From an uncultured Eubacterium sp. (GTDB lineage: Bacteria; Bacillota; Clostridia; Lachnospirales; Lachnospiraceae), in assembly GCA_910589665.1 (NCBI GenBank), contig CAJUTR010000002.1, forward strand, positions 62,001 through 126,000: DNA of 64,000 nt, given 5' to 3'. How positions within the stretch are numbered: the stretch's first letter is position 1; each line of letters begins with the position of its first letter. Shown in pieces: positions 8,552 through 17,273 of this stretch. A program made the position numbers and the translations under genes. A model generated the notes under the pieces. It had not been told where the DNA came from, ran no database searches, and saw only the letters and a list, made by a program, of their open reading frames with translations.

Positions 8552-9787
8552 GTGAAAAAGGGAACGGTCTTTTTTATGCAGATCATGTTTATGTTATTCC
8601 TAATAAGTCAGATATCTTATGCAGAGGGGAAAAATAGCATTACTTATCATGTAAAAGAGGATGTCCCCGTGATTGAAGGAACAGGAGATATACCAAGTCA
8701 GAAGAGAGAGTATTATGATGAAGACGCAGTCACAAGTATTAAAAAGATTATAGTAAAAGAAGGAATAACCGGACTTGGTGATTATTGTTTTGGTGTTGAT
8801 TACCCGGAAGCGGTATCTATTGAATTACCGTCTACTTTAAAATCAATCGGCAAGGGGGTGTTTATGAGTTGTTTCAGTTTAAAGGAGATAAAACTGCCAT
8901 CTGGCCTCTGCGAAATACCCAAAGATTGTTTTTGGGAATGTTCTGATTTAGAAAAGGTTGTGATACCAGACACAGTAACTGCCATTAGGGCCGGGGCTTT
9001 TAAAGAGTGTGTCAGTTTGAAAGAAATGGTATTACCGGATTCGGTTCGTGAAATCGAAAAAAATGCTTTTCAGAAGTGTGAGAATATGGTGAAATTTGTT
9101 GTTCCGTCTAAGTTGTCTGCATGGAAGAACCCACTCGTGAAATGCCCGAGGTTAAGAACGGTAGTGAATCGTTCCACGCACAGTTTAGTATTAGATGATT
9201 GTCATGGAAATAAAATGTGGTATGTAAAGGGAAGAAGGGTAAAGGAAGTAAAGGAAAATCAGACTGCGGTGTCTAAGGGAAAGAGATTTAAAATAACATA
9301 TCGGTTTTTGGGTGGGAAGAAGACAGGAAAACTCCCAACCAGCTATAGGTATGGTAATCCGATTCGATTGCCGCTTAACATAAAAAAGAAAAATTATCAA
9401 TTACTTGGCTGGTATAATCCAAAGGATAAATATACTCCGTATTATTGTACGAAAACAGGTGTTCATCTCGTGGGAAATATTAGATTATCTCCTCTTTGGG
9501 TTAAGTACAAAGTGGAAAATGTTAAAAACAAGACAATAGAAATCGTAATGGATGACAGTGAGGCAGTAGTCCGTTTTGGAGGATTTGCTGTCCGTTATTC
9601 CACGAACAGGGATATGAAAAATGCAAAATATGTTACCACCAGAGGAAATAAAGGTTTTATCCGTAACCTCAGGAAAAATAAACGGTATTATGTGGAGGTC
9701 TGCTATATTGAACCGGAGATGGAGGCAGATGAAGGTGAGTTTAGTGATGTTTGGGTGGGGAAAAGAAGTGTGGTTATAAAAAGATAA
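8552..9787 (+). CDS. Secreted BspA-type leucine-rich-repeat protein
   Basis: The frame is open from 8456, inside the preceding gene, but the start is set by GGAGGAAAG at 8539-8547 before GTG 8552. That start gives a clean signal peptide (residues 1-23, ending SYA) and 411 residues. LRR_5/BspA-type repeats run over about 45-185 (LPSTLKSIGKGVF, IPDTVTAIRAGAF, LPDSVREIEKNAF). An InlB_B/Flg_new-like segment follows at about 245-310 (YQLLGWYNPKD), then a beta-rich C-terminal domain resembling fibronectin type III. Such proteins are usually surface adhesins. Base composition is visibly more A+T-rich than the neighbours, hinting at separate ancestry. A strong hairpin terminator follows. Confidence 0.82.
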   Translation: MKKGTVFFMQIMFMLFLISQISYAEGKNSITYHVKEDVPVIEGTGDIPSQKREYYDEDAVTSIKKIIVKEGITGLGDYCFGVDYPEAVSIELPSTLKSIGKGVFMSCFSLKEIKLPSGLCEIPKDCFWECSDLEKVVIPDTVTAIRAGAFKECVSLKEMVLPDSVREIEKNAFQKCENMVKFVVPSKLSAWKNPLVKCPRLRTVVNRSTHSLVLDDCHGNKMWYVKGRRVKEVKENQTAVSKGKRFKITYRFLGGKKTGKLPTSYRYGNPIRLPLNIKKKNYQLLGWYNPKDKYTPYYCTKTGVHLVGNIRLSPLWVKYKVENVKNKTIEIVMDDSEAVVRFGGFAVRYSTNRDMKNAKYVTTRGNKGFIRNLRKNKRYYVEVCYIEPEMEADEGEFSDVWVGKRSVVIKR

Positions 9788-9790
9788 AAA

Positions 9791-9830
9791 GAGAGGGTGG
9801 TCAGTCAGATGAATGACTGGCCGCCCTCTC
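9791..9830. terminator. Bidirectional terminator between convergent genes
   Basis: A 17-bp stem (9791-9807 pairing with 9814-9830, two G-U pairs) has a 6-base loop. On the minus strand it is followed by a run of T (complement of the A-rich 9780-9790), fitting the NlpC/P60 gene; on the plus strand it follows the LRR gene stop by 3 bases. Confidence 0.85.
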
Positions 9831-9851
9831 TTCTATCGTCGTTTCACTGTA

Positions 9852-11294
9852 TTACCCTATGATCCGTCTTGCGCAATACGGTGTCCGGTAATTGATGTTG
9901 CTGGTCGTAATACCGGTGGTTGGATTACTTGCGTGGACAACCCGGCCGCCGCCGATGCAGATGGCTACGTGGTTGATGTGGCCGTTTTTCGCGTAGAAGA
10001 TCAAATCTCCGGCTCTTGCGCTCGATACGCTGATCTTTTTACCCACGCCAGCCTGTTCGCCCGATGTACGGGGAAGGCTGATTCCGAACTTACGGAAGAT
10101 GGATTGCGAGAATCCAGAACAGTCCGTACCGTTTGTCAGGCTCGTACCGCCATATACATACGGATTGCCGACAAACTGCAGTGCGTAAGAGGCGATGGAT
10201 GAACCGTCACCGCTTCCAACGACGGAACCGGACGAATTGGAACTGCTGTCCCCGCTAGAGCCTCCGGAAGATTTATTGCTGGAACTGCTTCCAGAACTAC
10301 TCGATTTGTGTGAGGAACTGCCGGAATTATTACTGCTGGAAGATTTGTTACTCGAACTTCCCGTCGAACCTCCACTGGAACTGCTTCCGCCGGAGCTGTT
10401 ATTGGAACTTCCGCTGCCAGAGCTGCCCGCGTTATTCGCAGCCTGTTGTCTGGCCTGCTGTTCAGCTTCCGCTCTCGCGGCGGCGGCAGCGGCAGCGGCT
10501 TTCTTTCTCGCTTCCTCGCGTTCTTCTTCGATGGAAACAGCCTTTTTAAATTTAACTGTTATATCTACAAATTCCTTGGAAACAAAGCCTTTTGTATCTC
10601 CGTCTACCATGATCTTAACCCAGTCTTTGTCTTCCCGGATCACTTCAAAACTTTCTTCACCGGAAACGAGGGTGAGTACGGCACAATCGGTACTTTTGGC
10701 TTCGCGCACTTTCAGCGTCTCGGTATTCACGGTCGCGATTTTTGTTCCAAAACGGTCGATCAGCTTTTCCGCGCTGAAACCGATCGCTAAATATTCGGAT
10801 TTTATGTATCCCTCTACCTGACCTGACCGGATCTGCACCCAGTCGCCAACCGTTTTTACGATTTTGGCAGCGCTGCCGCGGTAAAGCTTTCCGAGGATCT
10901 TACTGTCCGTGTTCGGATGTTTTCTTACGTTTACATAATCAGCGGCGACGGAAATTCCGACATTATCGTATTCGGACTTTGGCGCCGGGGTAGCTGTCGG
11001 CTCCGCCGGGGGTTCGGCTGCTGCTGCGCCGCCGGAGACCGCTGCGTCTGCCGGGCCGCCGGCAGCATTCGGATCGGTGGCAGCCGGTGCGGGGGCATCG
11101 GGAAATGCCACGATGGCTTCCGGGTCAGAGGCCGCTCCCGCCGACTGGATATCGACGTATTGCTCAAGTGTATAAGACATCCCGGCTAGTTCGGTCTCCG
11201 TACACATCGTCGTCATGGACGATGTGATATAGTTCCCGAACAGACCGGCCGATAAGACAATGCCGGTACCGAGGAGTATTTTCCATTTATGCAT
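9852..11294 (-). CDS. Secreted NlpC/P60 wall hydrolase with two SH3 domains
   Basis: The start is ATG at 11294 (MHKWKILLG), behind GGAGGG, rather than the longer open frame to 11333. The 480-residue product has a signal peptide or N-terminal anchor (about 5-25), an Ala/Pro-rich spacer, two SH3_3 domains (about 117-185 with YVNVRKHPNTD, and 190-250 with TLKVREA), an Ala-rich coiled segment and a Ser/Gly/Asn linker of about 80 residues. The C-terminal NlpC/P60 domain has catalytic Cys392 (TDCSGF) and His442 (NHVAI). Enzymes of this class cut gamma-D-glutamyl-meso-diaminopimelate bonds in wall peptides. A near-perfect sigma-A promoter and a terminator frame it as a single-gene unit. Confidence 0.93.
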   Translation of the reverse strand: MHKWKILLGTGIVLSAGLFGNYITSSMTTMCTETELAGMSYTLEQYVDIQSAGAASDPEAIVAFPDAPAPAATDPNAAGGPADAAVSGGAAAAEPPAEPTATPAPKSEYDNVGISVAADYVNVRKHPNTDSKILGKLYRGSAAKIVKTVGDWVQIRSGQVEGYIKSEYLAIGFSAEKLIDRFGTKIATVNTETLKVREAKSTDCAVLTLVSGEESFEVIREDKDWVKIMVDGDTKGFVSKEFVDITVKFKKAVSIEEEREEARKKAAAAAAAARAEAEQQARQQAANNAGSSGSGSSNNSSGGSSSSGGSTGSSSNKSSSSNNSGSSSHKSSSSGSSSSNKSSGGSSGDSSSNSSGSVVGSGDGSSIASYALQFVGNPYVYGGTSLTNGTDCSGFSQSIFRKFGISLPRTSGEQAGVGKKISVSSARAGDLIFYAKNGHINHVAICIGGGRVVHASNPTTGITTSNINYRTPYCARRIIG

Positions 11295-11369
11295 GTTATT
11301 CCCTCCAAAATGTGCTTCGCAACTTGTAATCATTAAATAAATATTACAAAAATATTAAGTCGTAGATTT

Positions 11370-11398
11370 AGTATATCAACATTATGTTATGTTGTCAA
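11370..11398 (-). promoter_or_regulatory. Sigma-A promoter of the NlpC/P60 gene
   Basis: Read on the minus strand: TTGACA (11393-11398), 17-base spacer, TATACT (11370-11375). This leaves a leader of about 70 bases to the ATG at 11294. Confidence 0.8.
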
Positions 11399-11481
11399 GT
11401 GAATTTGAAACGTGTAAAAATTACCATATTACACATTAGGCAATCGGTATATTGACATCCAGACCGAGATAGGGGGGATGT

Positions 11482-11871
11482 TTACATGGATTGTGTTTTT
11501 TCTACAATTGCCTCAATCTCGATCAGTACATCTTTTGGAAGACGGGCAACTTCTACACACGAACGGGCAGGGAAATCTTTCGTGAAATATTTGGCATAAA
11601 TATCGTTTACCGCTGCAAAATCGTCCATATTTTTAATGAACACAGTTGTTTTTACCGTGTCTTCGATACGCGCGCCGGAAGCGTGGATCAGGGCGGCCAG
11701 GTTTGACAGCGCCTGTTCTGCCTGCGCCTCGATCCCCCCTGTGATCAGTTCCCCGGTGGCGGGTATGATTGGGATGACACCGGACGTAAAAAGAAAGCCA
11801 TTGATTTCGACAGCCTGCGAATAGGGGCCGATCGCTGCGGGAGCGTCCGTTGTAGAAATGATTTTTTTCAT
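11482..11871 (-). CDS. ridA: RidA family protein (reactive intermediate/imine deaminase)
   Basis: The 129-residue product shows the RidA/YjgF/UK114 signature throughout: PAAIGPYSQAVEING at the N-terminus, LFTSGVIP, and the C-terminal region with ARSCVEVARLPKDVLIEIEA including the substrate-binding Arg. RidA hydrolyses 2-aminoacrylate and related enamines to keto acids and ammonia, protecting PLP enzymes. The start at 11871 has AAAGGA upstream. It is encoded alone; an imperfect A+T-rich dyad lies near 11932-11952 in its upstream region. Confidence 0.95.
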   Translation of the reverse strand: MKKIISTTDAPAAIGPYSQAVEINGFLFTSGVIPIIPATGELITGGIEAQAEQALSNLAALIHASGARIEDTVKTTVFIKNMDDFAAVNDIYAKYFTKDFPARSCVEVARLPKDVLIEIEAIVEKTQSM

Positions 11872-11997
11872 GATGAATATAACCTGTCCTTTCTTTCTAT
11901 ATATGGTAAAACCTGAATCTGTCTACAAATTACGTTACTTTAATAATAACGTAGAGAACGCATTCCCTCAATGATGTATTTGGAAAATAGTTTGAAA

Positions 11998-12045
11998 TAT
12001 CCCGCATGAAATAAATTCCTTTGCTGGACTTGTTCATGCGGGATA
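11998..12045 (-). terminator. Hairpin after the GH43 gene
   Basis: A perfect 13-bp inverted repeat (11998-12010 with 12033-12045, core CCCGCATGAA) lies 14 bases past the GH43 stop codon. The following minus-strand sequence is only moderately T-rich, so termination is likely but not textbook. Confidence 0.6.
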
Positions 12046-12058
12046 GGATCTTAATCTC

Positions 12059-14323
12059 TTATTTTTTTGTTTTTATGCTGCTGTATGCCCCGTAAACGGT
12101 TTTGCCGGAAGATTTTATAAAAGCTCTTGCCCGGAAATAGTACTTTTTGCCGGACCGCAGTTTTTTTATCGTGCAGGACAGTTTTTTGGACGTTACCTTT
12201 TTGACATTTTTCTTAAATGCTTTGTCCGTGGAATACTGAACCTGATAACCTGTGGCATTTGCCACTTTTTTCAGTTTAACCAGGCATTTGTTTTTCCCCT
12301 TCTTAGTCACTTTCGTGATTTTTGTTCTCGCGGGTTTTTTGATGGCAGGGGAAGGGGGTGTTCCGGTATTTGGTGAAACCGACGGCTGTGTCACAGCCGC
12401 AGGCGGGTTCTGGCCGGAAGGCGGCGCGGCAGTCGGGATTTCAGGAGCCGGTGTCGGCTTTGGAACTTCCTTTTTGGCAAATTGCCACGTGTCAAAGTTA
12501 AACAGTTTGGCGCTCTCTTCCCCGCGGAAAATGAAGTACAGGTCGTGGACGCCGACGGCATCTCCGGTTAAATCTGCTGTAAAGTCCTGATAGATATTTG
12601 TGCCGCCGGTATTGGTAATCTCCACGGTGCCGATCTGGCATTCTTTGTCCGTGCCGTAATCAAGCCACAATTCGATACTTCCGGAAACCGTGTCGCAGTT
12701 CGGGTTAAAAATCACATTGCCTTTGCTGTCCTCCGTTAGGTTTGTCGGAGGGAGTCCCTCGCCGCAGGCGGCGGAAACGGTAATATGTTCAGCTCTCGTC
12801 TCGCCAAAGTCTACGTTTGCCACTTTGATATAGTCGTTGTTGTCGATGTCGCACACGACGACGCCGAACTTGGCGGCGGATTGCCAAAACGCTATATTTC
12901 CCGTGACGGGATCTTTGTCTTCCGTGATGATTTCTTTAGCCTTCGTCTTAACACCCTGTCCGGTTCCGTTAAAGCCTCCGGTCACGCCGTCCAGGTTCGA
13001 GGCCCAGCAGATCGTCTCCGCCTGATTTAACTCATAGGGGTTCAGCGTGCCGATGGCATCGACGCTGAAGTAAGGAGTTCCTTTTGTCGTGTCCTCCATG
13101 CCCTGTTCGAGCAGGGCGGCCGTTTCTTCGTCCGTCTCTTTCACGATCAGGTTATTTTCGTCATAAGAGAACTCTTTGACACAGACTGAGCGGTCGGAGC
13201 CGGTGCCGCCGACGAGCATTTCATTCAGGTAAAATAGATAATTTTTTCCCTGAAACTGTGCGACGCCCGGATGGATGCAGGAATAGCCGTTTTCCCTGTC
13301 CATAACAAGTCCCCGGTAGGTCCAGGGCCCGATCGGGGAAGGCGCCGTCGAGTACTCGATCGTTTCTCCCGGTGTACGTCCTCCCACAAAAAATAGGAAA
13401 TAATCGTCCGTACCTTCTTTTCCGTCATCGTGCTTGATGAGCCACGGGCCTTCTTCGAAGGCGGAACGTTTCTGCTTGCTGCTGGCAGGCTCAGTCGGGA
13501 ATTTGCCGGTCGTGCTTTCCCCTTGTGTCGGTTTTCCAAACGACGCGTACCCTTCATCCCCATAGGTCTGGAAGCTGTGAAGGCCCGGCCGTACCTCGCC
13601 GAGGATCTTATTATCGCTCTTGGAGAACCGCGAGTCGATCTGGCTTTCCTCTTCGGATAGGATACCGTCTCCGTCCGTATCTGGATCGACGTCTAGCAGG
13701 TCGTCGGTCAGTTTGCAGTAACGCAGATACGGATTGCCCCAGTAGAGATAGTAGTCATAGTTTTCCACATCATCGGGATTCCCGTGATCCTCGACAAATA
13801 CGGCAGGGTCAATATTTCCGCCGTCCCAGCCGCCGTCGATCAGATATTTGCCGGGGGTCGCGTCCTCAAATGGCCCCCACGGGTTGTCGGATACGGCCAC
13901 ATCGATCTTAGTGCCGTTAAAAGGAGCGAACAGATAGTACTTATTTTTCTGTACACCGTCCTCTACAACAGGTTTCATCACGACATGCTGTGCCCATGCC
14001 CGCCAGTTTTTTTCACCGTCACGGTCAAAGGTTTCGGCATGTGCGATCTGGCCGTGGTCGGTCCAGTTCACCATATCTTTCGTGGAGAAACAGCGCCATT
14101 CGTTCATCAGGCTCCATTCCGTGGATGCGCTCTCGCGCCGTTCATCGCGCGTCGTATACACATACATCGTGTCCCCGACGACGAGCGGGGACGGATCGGC
14201 GGTATACATCGTCTGTACGATTGGATTTTCTGCCTCTACCCGAATGCTGTCTGGCATGATACATAGCGTGCTCAGACAGACGGCAAGCGAGCCGGCCAAA
14301 ATCCGTTTCCAATGTTTTTTCAT
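12059..14323 (-). CDS. Secreted GH43 glycosidase with CBM6-like and Fn3-like domains
   Basis: I place the start at 14323 (MKKHWKRI), which has GAGGG at proper spacing; the ATG at 14335 has a ribosome site too close. The 754-residue product has a signal peptide (about 1-30). A five-bladed GH43 domain (about 35-400) has the conserved Asp in YTADPSP near its start, NIDPAVFVEDHG and CIHPGVAQF. A CBM6-like carbohydrate-binding domain (about 425-620) is followed by a Pro/Thr-rich linker and a lysine-rich Fn3-like domain (about 670-754, ATGYQVQYSTDKAF). GH43 enzymes are mainly arabinofuranosidases or xylosidases, fitting removal of side chains from arabinoxylan. It is transcribed divergently from the esterase and shares its -35-proximal element. 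Confidence 0.88.
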   Translation of the reverse strand: MKKHWKRILAGSLAVCLSTLCIMPDSIRVEAENPIVQTMYTADPSPLVVGDTMYVYTTRDERRESASTEWSLMNEWRCFSTKDMVNWTDHGQIAHAETFDRDGEKNWRAWAQHVVMKPVVEDGVQKNKYYLFAPFNGTKIDVAVSDNPWGPFEDATPGKYLIDGGWDGGNIDPAVFVEDHGNPDDVENYDYYLYWGNPYLRYCKLTDDLLDVDPDTDGDGILSEEESQIDSRFSKSDNKILGEVRPGLHSFQTYGDEGYASFGKPTQGESTTGKFPTEPASSKQKRSAFEEGPWLIKHDDGKEGTDDYFLFFVGGRTPGETIEYSTAPSPIGPWTYRGLVMDRENGYSCIHPGVAQFQGKNYLFYLNEMLVGGTGSDRSVCVKEFSYDENNLIVKETDEETAALLEQGMEDTTKGTPYFSVDAIGTLNPYELNQAETICWASNLDGVTGGFNGTGQGVKTKAKEIITEDKDPVTGNIAFWQSAAKFGVVVCDIDNNDYIKVANVDFGETRAEHITVSAACGEGLPPTNLTEDSKGNVIFNPNCDTVSGSIELWLDYGTDKECQIGTVEITNTGGTNIYQDFTADLTGDAVGVHDLYFIFRGEESAKLFNFDTWQFAKKEVPKPTPAPEIPTAAPPSGQNPPAAVTQPSVSPNTGTPPSPAIKKPARTKITKVTKKGKNKCLVKLKKVANATGYQVQYSTDKAFKKNVKKVTSKKLSCTIKKLRSGKKYYFRARAFIKSSGKTVYGAYSSIKTKK

Positions 14324-14386
14324 ATTTGCCCTCATTTCTCCGAAGCGATATGAACCTCATTCTTCGGTGCTTTTTAGTTATATTTG

Positions 14387-14416
14387 ATTATACAACGTCG
14401 GGAAGTATCCTGTCTG
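14387..14416 (-). promoter_or_regulatory. Promoter of the GH43 gene
   Basis: On the minus strand CAGACA (14411-14416), 18-base spacer, TATAAT (14387-14392). The element ATACATCA (complement of 14417-14424) abuts the -35, and AAATATCA lies 22 bp further upstream. The weak -35 (4 of 6) is typical of activator-dependent promoters. Confidence 0.55.
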
Positions 14417-14477
14417 TGATGTATTGGGATAAGAAGATTGATATTTTGGGAAGTAGATAATTGGAAGGATGTTCTAA

Positions 14478-14526
14478 ATATATCAAATGAGTGCGAAATG
14501 TTTCAAGTGATATGCTCGATATATCA
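14478..14526 (+). promoter_or_regulatory. Three tandem 8-bp half-sites, candidate AraC-family operator
   Basis: ATATATCA (14478-14485), ATGTTTCA (14498-14505) and ATATATCA (14519-14526) are spaced 20 and 21 bp, two helical turns each. The last copy touches the -35 box at 14527. The same arrangement recurs at 17136-17164. The assignment to the nearby AraC-family gene is inference. Confidence 0.55.
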
Positions 14527-14555
14527 TTGGAAATGCTAGAAATGTAGTGTATAGT
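14527..14555 (+). promoter_or_regulatory. Promoter of the SGNH esterase gene
   Basis: TTGGAA (14527-14532), 17-base spacer, TATAGT (14550-14555). A second TATAAT at 14574-14579 has no matching -35. The leader to the ATG at 14597 is about 35 bases. Confidence 0.6.
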
Positions 14556-14596
14556 TAAACTAACAGTTTACTATATAATGAAAAGGGGGCAGCAAT

Positions 14597-16270
14597 ATGC
14601 GAATGAAGAACAGTAAGAGGGTTTTGTCATTTGGCTTGATAGCAGCTGTCATAGGTTCGTGTTTGGGTGGAATCATGACAGATCCCGCCAACGGGCAGGC
14701 AGCTAAAAAAGCCAAATTAAAAACGAAGTCCATTGCGGTGGAGGTTGGAAAGAAGAAAACGATCAAGCTTACAGGAAAGAAAAGTAAGGCAAAGTATACG
14801 TTTAAGGCTTCGAACAAAAAGATCAAGGTCAGTAAAAAGGGCGTTGTAACAGCGGTAAAAAAAGGGAGTGCGATGGTCAAAGTAAAAGAGGTTTACAAAA
14901 AGAAGACGAAGAGTGTCGGAACGGTTAAAGTGAAGGTGTTAGCGAAGGAACAAAAGAATCCGACAGCAGCGCCGGAGGGTACTCCGCCCGTCGCGACGGC
15001 GCAGCCATCTGCGCAGCCGCCTGTGCAGGTTCCGCCATTGGTTACGACAACGCCTGCGGCGACACAAGTACCGGAGCCGACGGATGATCCGGATGAAGAT
15101 CCGGTTTATAAGAAGATGAGGGAGAACTCGGTTCTTTCTACCGGAAATAACGCGAGGATAAAAAAAGCGATCGCGAAGGCGAGAGCTGGTGAGGATGTGA
15201 ACATCGGTTACATCGGCGGATCGATCACAGAAGGAGCAGCGGCAGATCCGAATGAAAATTGTTATGCTGCCCTGTCTGCCAAGGCTTTTGGTGAACGATA
15301 TGGGATCAATGGCGGCGAGAATGTACATTTTGTGAACGCCGGTATGAGCGGTACGCCATCATCGCTCGGTATCGTGCGTTACGAACGTGATGTCGTTGAT
15401 AAGTTAGGGAAAGCGCCGGATATCCTTTTTATTGAATTTGCGGTGAATGATTACGGGGAATGTACGAATGGAGGCGCCTATGAAGGACTGATCCGCCGCG
15501 GCCTGCAGTCAGACGCAGCAGTTGTGCTGATCTTCTCGATTTTTAAGCAGAATAAGTTTGACAGTAACCGGGTGATGGAGTCCGCGTATATTCCGTACGG
15601 TGAACATTATGACCTTCCGATGGTGAGCATGGGGGATGCCGTGAAAGGGCGGCTTTCCGAAGATGGATTTCACGACTGGTACTATGCGGGAGATGGCATG
15701 CACCCCACGAATAACGGACACCAGCTTATGGCGGACTGTGTGATGACCTTGATCAAAACGATTGGCAGGGAAACCGCAGAAGAGGATAATATTGACAGCG
15801 CGAACCTGCCCGCGCCGAAAAAAACAGGTGCGTATACGGATTTGAAGACGATTTGGGCAGATACGGATATTTCAAAACAGGGTGACGTTGTGTCGTTTGA
15901 CAAAGGCGGATTTAACAGTACGGATCCCGATGTATGGAAGTTTCAGCATTTGGGAGGTGTTTCTGCGTTTCCGGTAAACTTTATGCACAAGGCGGATTCC
16001 GGGGATGCTGGCATCAAAGCGGTCATCAACTGCAAAAACCTGATCATCATAACGAAACATACTTCATCGAAAACGGCAGGTACGGCGGAACTTTGGGTTG
16101 ACGGCAAAAAAGTGAAGACACTGACCGGATACGATTCCAGTGGATGGAACCAGGCAGTTCCTGAACTCGGATTTAACGAAGAAAAAGCAACGGAACATGA
16201 GATTGAGATTAAGATGGCAGAAGGAGATGAGGGAAAGGAATTTACCGTATTGGCACTGGGGTATAACTAG
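14597..16270 (+). CDS. Secreted SGNH/GDSL esterase with Ig-like N-terminal domain
   Basis: ATG 14597 follows AAAAGGGGG. The 557-residue product has a signal peptide (about 1-32), a lysine-rich Big2-type Ig-like domain (about 38-112) and a Pro/Thr/Ala linker (113-160). The SGNH hydrolase domain has nucleophile Ser209 in IGGSITEG, the oxyanion Asn in FAVNDYG, and the Asp366/His369 pair in DGMHP. A C-terminal beta-rich domain (about 410-557) ends the protein. Family members deacylate polysaccharides. Its position with GH43 and GH10 enzymes points to acetyl-xylan or related esters, which is inference. The AraC-family gene follows 61 bases downstream with no terminator between. Confidence 0.88.
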   Translation: MRMKNSKRVLSFGLIAAVIGSCLGGIMTDPANGQAAKKAKLKTKSIAVEVGKKKTIKLTGKKSKAKYTFKASNKKIKVSKKGVVTAVKKGSAMVKVKEVYKKKTKSVGTVKVKVLAKEQKNPTAAPEGTPPVATAQPSAQPPVQVPPLVTTTPAATQVPEPTDDPDEDPVYKKMRENSVLSTGNNARIKKAIAKARAGEDVNIGYIGGSITEGAAADPNENCYAALSAKAFGERYGINGGENVHFVNAGMSGTPSSLGIVRYERDVVDKLGKAPDILFIEFAVNDYGECTNGGAYEGLIRRGLQSDAAVVLIFSIFKQNKFDSNRVMESAYIPYGEHYDLPMVSMGDAVKGRLSEDGFHDWYYAGDGMHPTNNGHQLMADCVMTLIKTIGRETAEEDNIDSANLPAPKKTGAYTDLKTIWADTDISKQGDVVSFDKGGFNSTDPDVWKFQHLGGVSAFPVNFMHKADSGDAGIKAVINCKNLIIITKHTSSKTAGTAELWVDGKKVKTLTGYDSSGWNQAVPELGFNEEKATEHEIEIKMAEGDEGKEFTVLALGYN

Positions 16271-16331
16271 TGAGATGTTCAATGCGTCGTCCCTCTTTTC
16301 TGGCGGATAGTGGCATTTGGAGGTATTTTAC

Positions 16332-17129
16332 ATGATTAAAATCTTATACGCCGTGATGGAGGATCATAAAAAAGAATCGTTTGAGGACGATCTTGTGTAC
16401 GCCCGGGGGGAATACGAGATCATGTTGTTTGAGACCCGCACATGGATCGAGGTGGGAGGGGAGATGCGGGAGTATCCAGAAAGCACATGTATCCTGTATC
16501 AGCCGGGGCAGAGGGTTCATTATCGGTCGGCAGGCGGGGAACTGGTCTATAACTGGATCCGCTTTAACTGTGATGAAGAATTGTATCAAAAAGGGTTTCT
16601 TCCGTTTGGTGTACCGGTGTCCTGCCCGGATTTAAGCTGGTATAAAATATATTGGCAGGCGGTGGCAAATGAAAACTTTTGGGAACACAGAAGTTCGCAG
16701 TATGTCGTCGAACGGCTGATGCACATTATTTTCCACAGGCTGCACGACTACGCGTTCCAGGAAGAAGATTCGGGGTATCAGGAGTCCTTTTTATCGCTGC
16801 GGGAGCAGATTTACCAGCATCCGGAACGGCAGTGGACGCTGGAAGAAATGGCCCAGTATGTGAAACTCGGTACGCGTTCCCTGCAGAAATTTTATAAAAA
16901 CTTTTTTGGTATTACCTGTATCAATGAGGTTATTTTAAGCAGGACGAACCGGGCCAAGCTGCTGCTCCTCCGCACGTCAAAAAGCATTTCGGAAATTAGC
17001 CAGCAGTGCGGATATAATAACTGGGAACATTTTTCCAGGCAGTTTAAGAGCCGGGAGGGGATGACTCCGACGCAATATCGGAAAGAGCATGGAGGGGATG
17101 TCAAGGCGGTCAAAGGAACGCCCTTGTAA
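16332..17129 (+). CDS. AraC-family transcriptional regulator
   Basis: ATG at 16332 follows TGGAGG with good spacing; the upstream TTG at 16317 is not the start. The 265-residue product has an N-terminal cupin-like sensor domain (about 1-150, with QPGQRVHYR). A C-terminal pair of helix-turn-helix motifs spans about 165-260 (WTLEEMAQYVKLGTRSLQKFYK, then ISEISQQCGYNNWEHFSRQFKSREGMTPTQYR), the AraC/XylS signature. Family members typically bind two half-sites 21 bp apart overlapping or touching the -35 box. Exactly such repeats precede the esterase promoter upstream and the kinase/xylanase promoter downstream. It is the obvious candidate activator of the xylan cluster; the inducer is unknown. Confidence 0.92.
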   Translation: MIKILYAVMEDHKKESFEDDLVYARGEYEIMLFETRTWIEVGGEMREYPESTCILYQPGQRVHYRSAGGELVYNWIRFNCDEELYQKGFLPFGVPVSCPDLSWYKIYWQAVANENFWEHRSSQYVVERLMHIIFHRLHDYAFQEEDSGYQESFLSLREQIYQHPERQWTLEEMAQYVKLGTRSLQKFYKNFFGITCINEVILSRTNRAKLLLLRTSKSISEISQQCGYNNWEHFSRQFKSREGMTPTQYRKEHGGDVKAVKGTPL

Positions 17130-17135
17130 TTCTGG

Positions 17136-17164
17136 ATGTATCAATTATAATTCGCGATACATCA
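17136..17164 (+). promoter_or_regulatory. Paired half-sites upstream of the kinase/xylanase promoter
   Basis: ATGTATCA (17136-17143) and ATACATCA (17157-17164) lie 21 bp apart, the second touching the -35. Extended by a base at the left, GATGTATC and GATACATC are also a perfect 8-bp inverted repeat, so the dyad reading is an alternative to the direct-repeat reading. Confidence 0.55.
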
Positions 17165-17193
17165 TTGAAAAAGAGCGGTATACCGAGTAAAAT
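17165..17193 (+). promoter_or_regulatory. Promoter upstream of the kinase-like gene and xylanases
   Basis: TTGAAA (17165-17170), exact 17-base spacer, TAAAAT (17188-17193). Transcription would start near 17200, only about 15 bases before a terminator-like hairpin. Confidence 0.65.
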
Positions 17194-17214
17194 AAAGGAG
17201 AACAAAAATACAAG

Positions 17215-17253
17215 AATCCGGAGAAACCGTTGACCGGCATCTCCGGATTTTTT
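17215..17253 (+). terminator. Rho-independent terminator or attenuator
   Basis: A perfect 10-bp stem (17215-17224 with 17240-17249, core TCCGGAGA) is followed by six T. It lies after the AraC gene but also downstream of the promoter at 17165-17193, so it can act as an attenuator on the kinase/xylanase transcript. Confidence 0.8.
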
Positions 17254-17273
17254 AGCAAGAGTGGTGATTTATA

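Noticed and set aside
10200..10440. Repetitive tract that might be a satellite repeat
   Set aside because: It is in frame and codes the Ser/Gly/Asn linker of the wall hydrolase; the units are degenerate codons, not a DNA repeat array.
10195..10821. 208-codon open frame rich in Leu and Glu
   Set aside because: It is the complement of the Ser/Ala-rich linker of the NlpC/P60 protein; its composition follows from the repeats.
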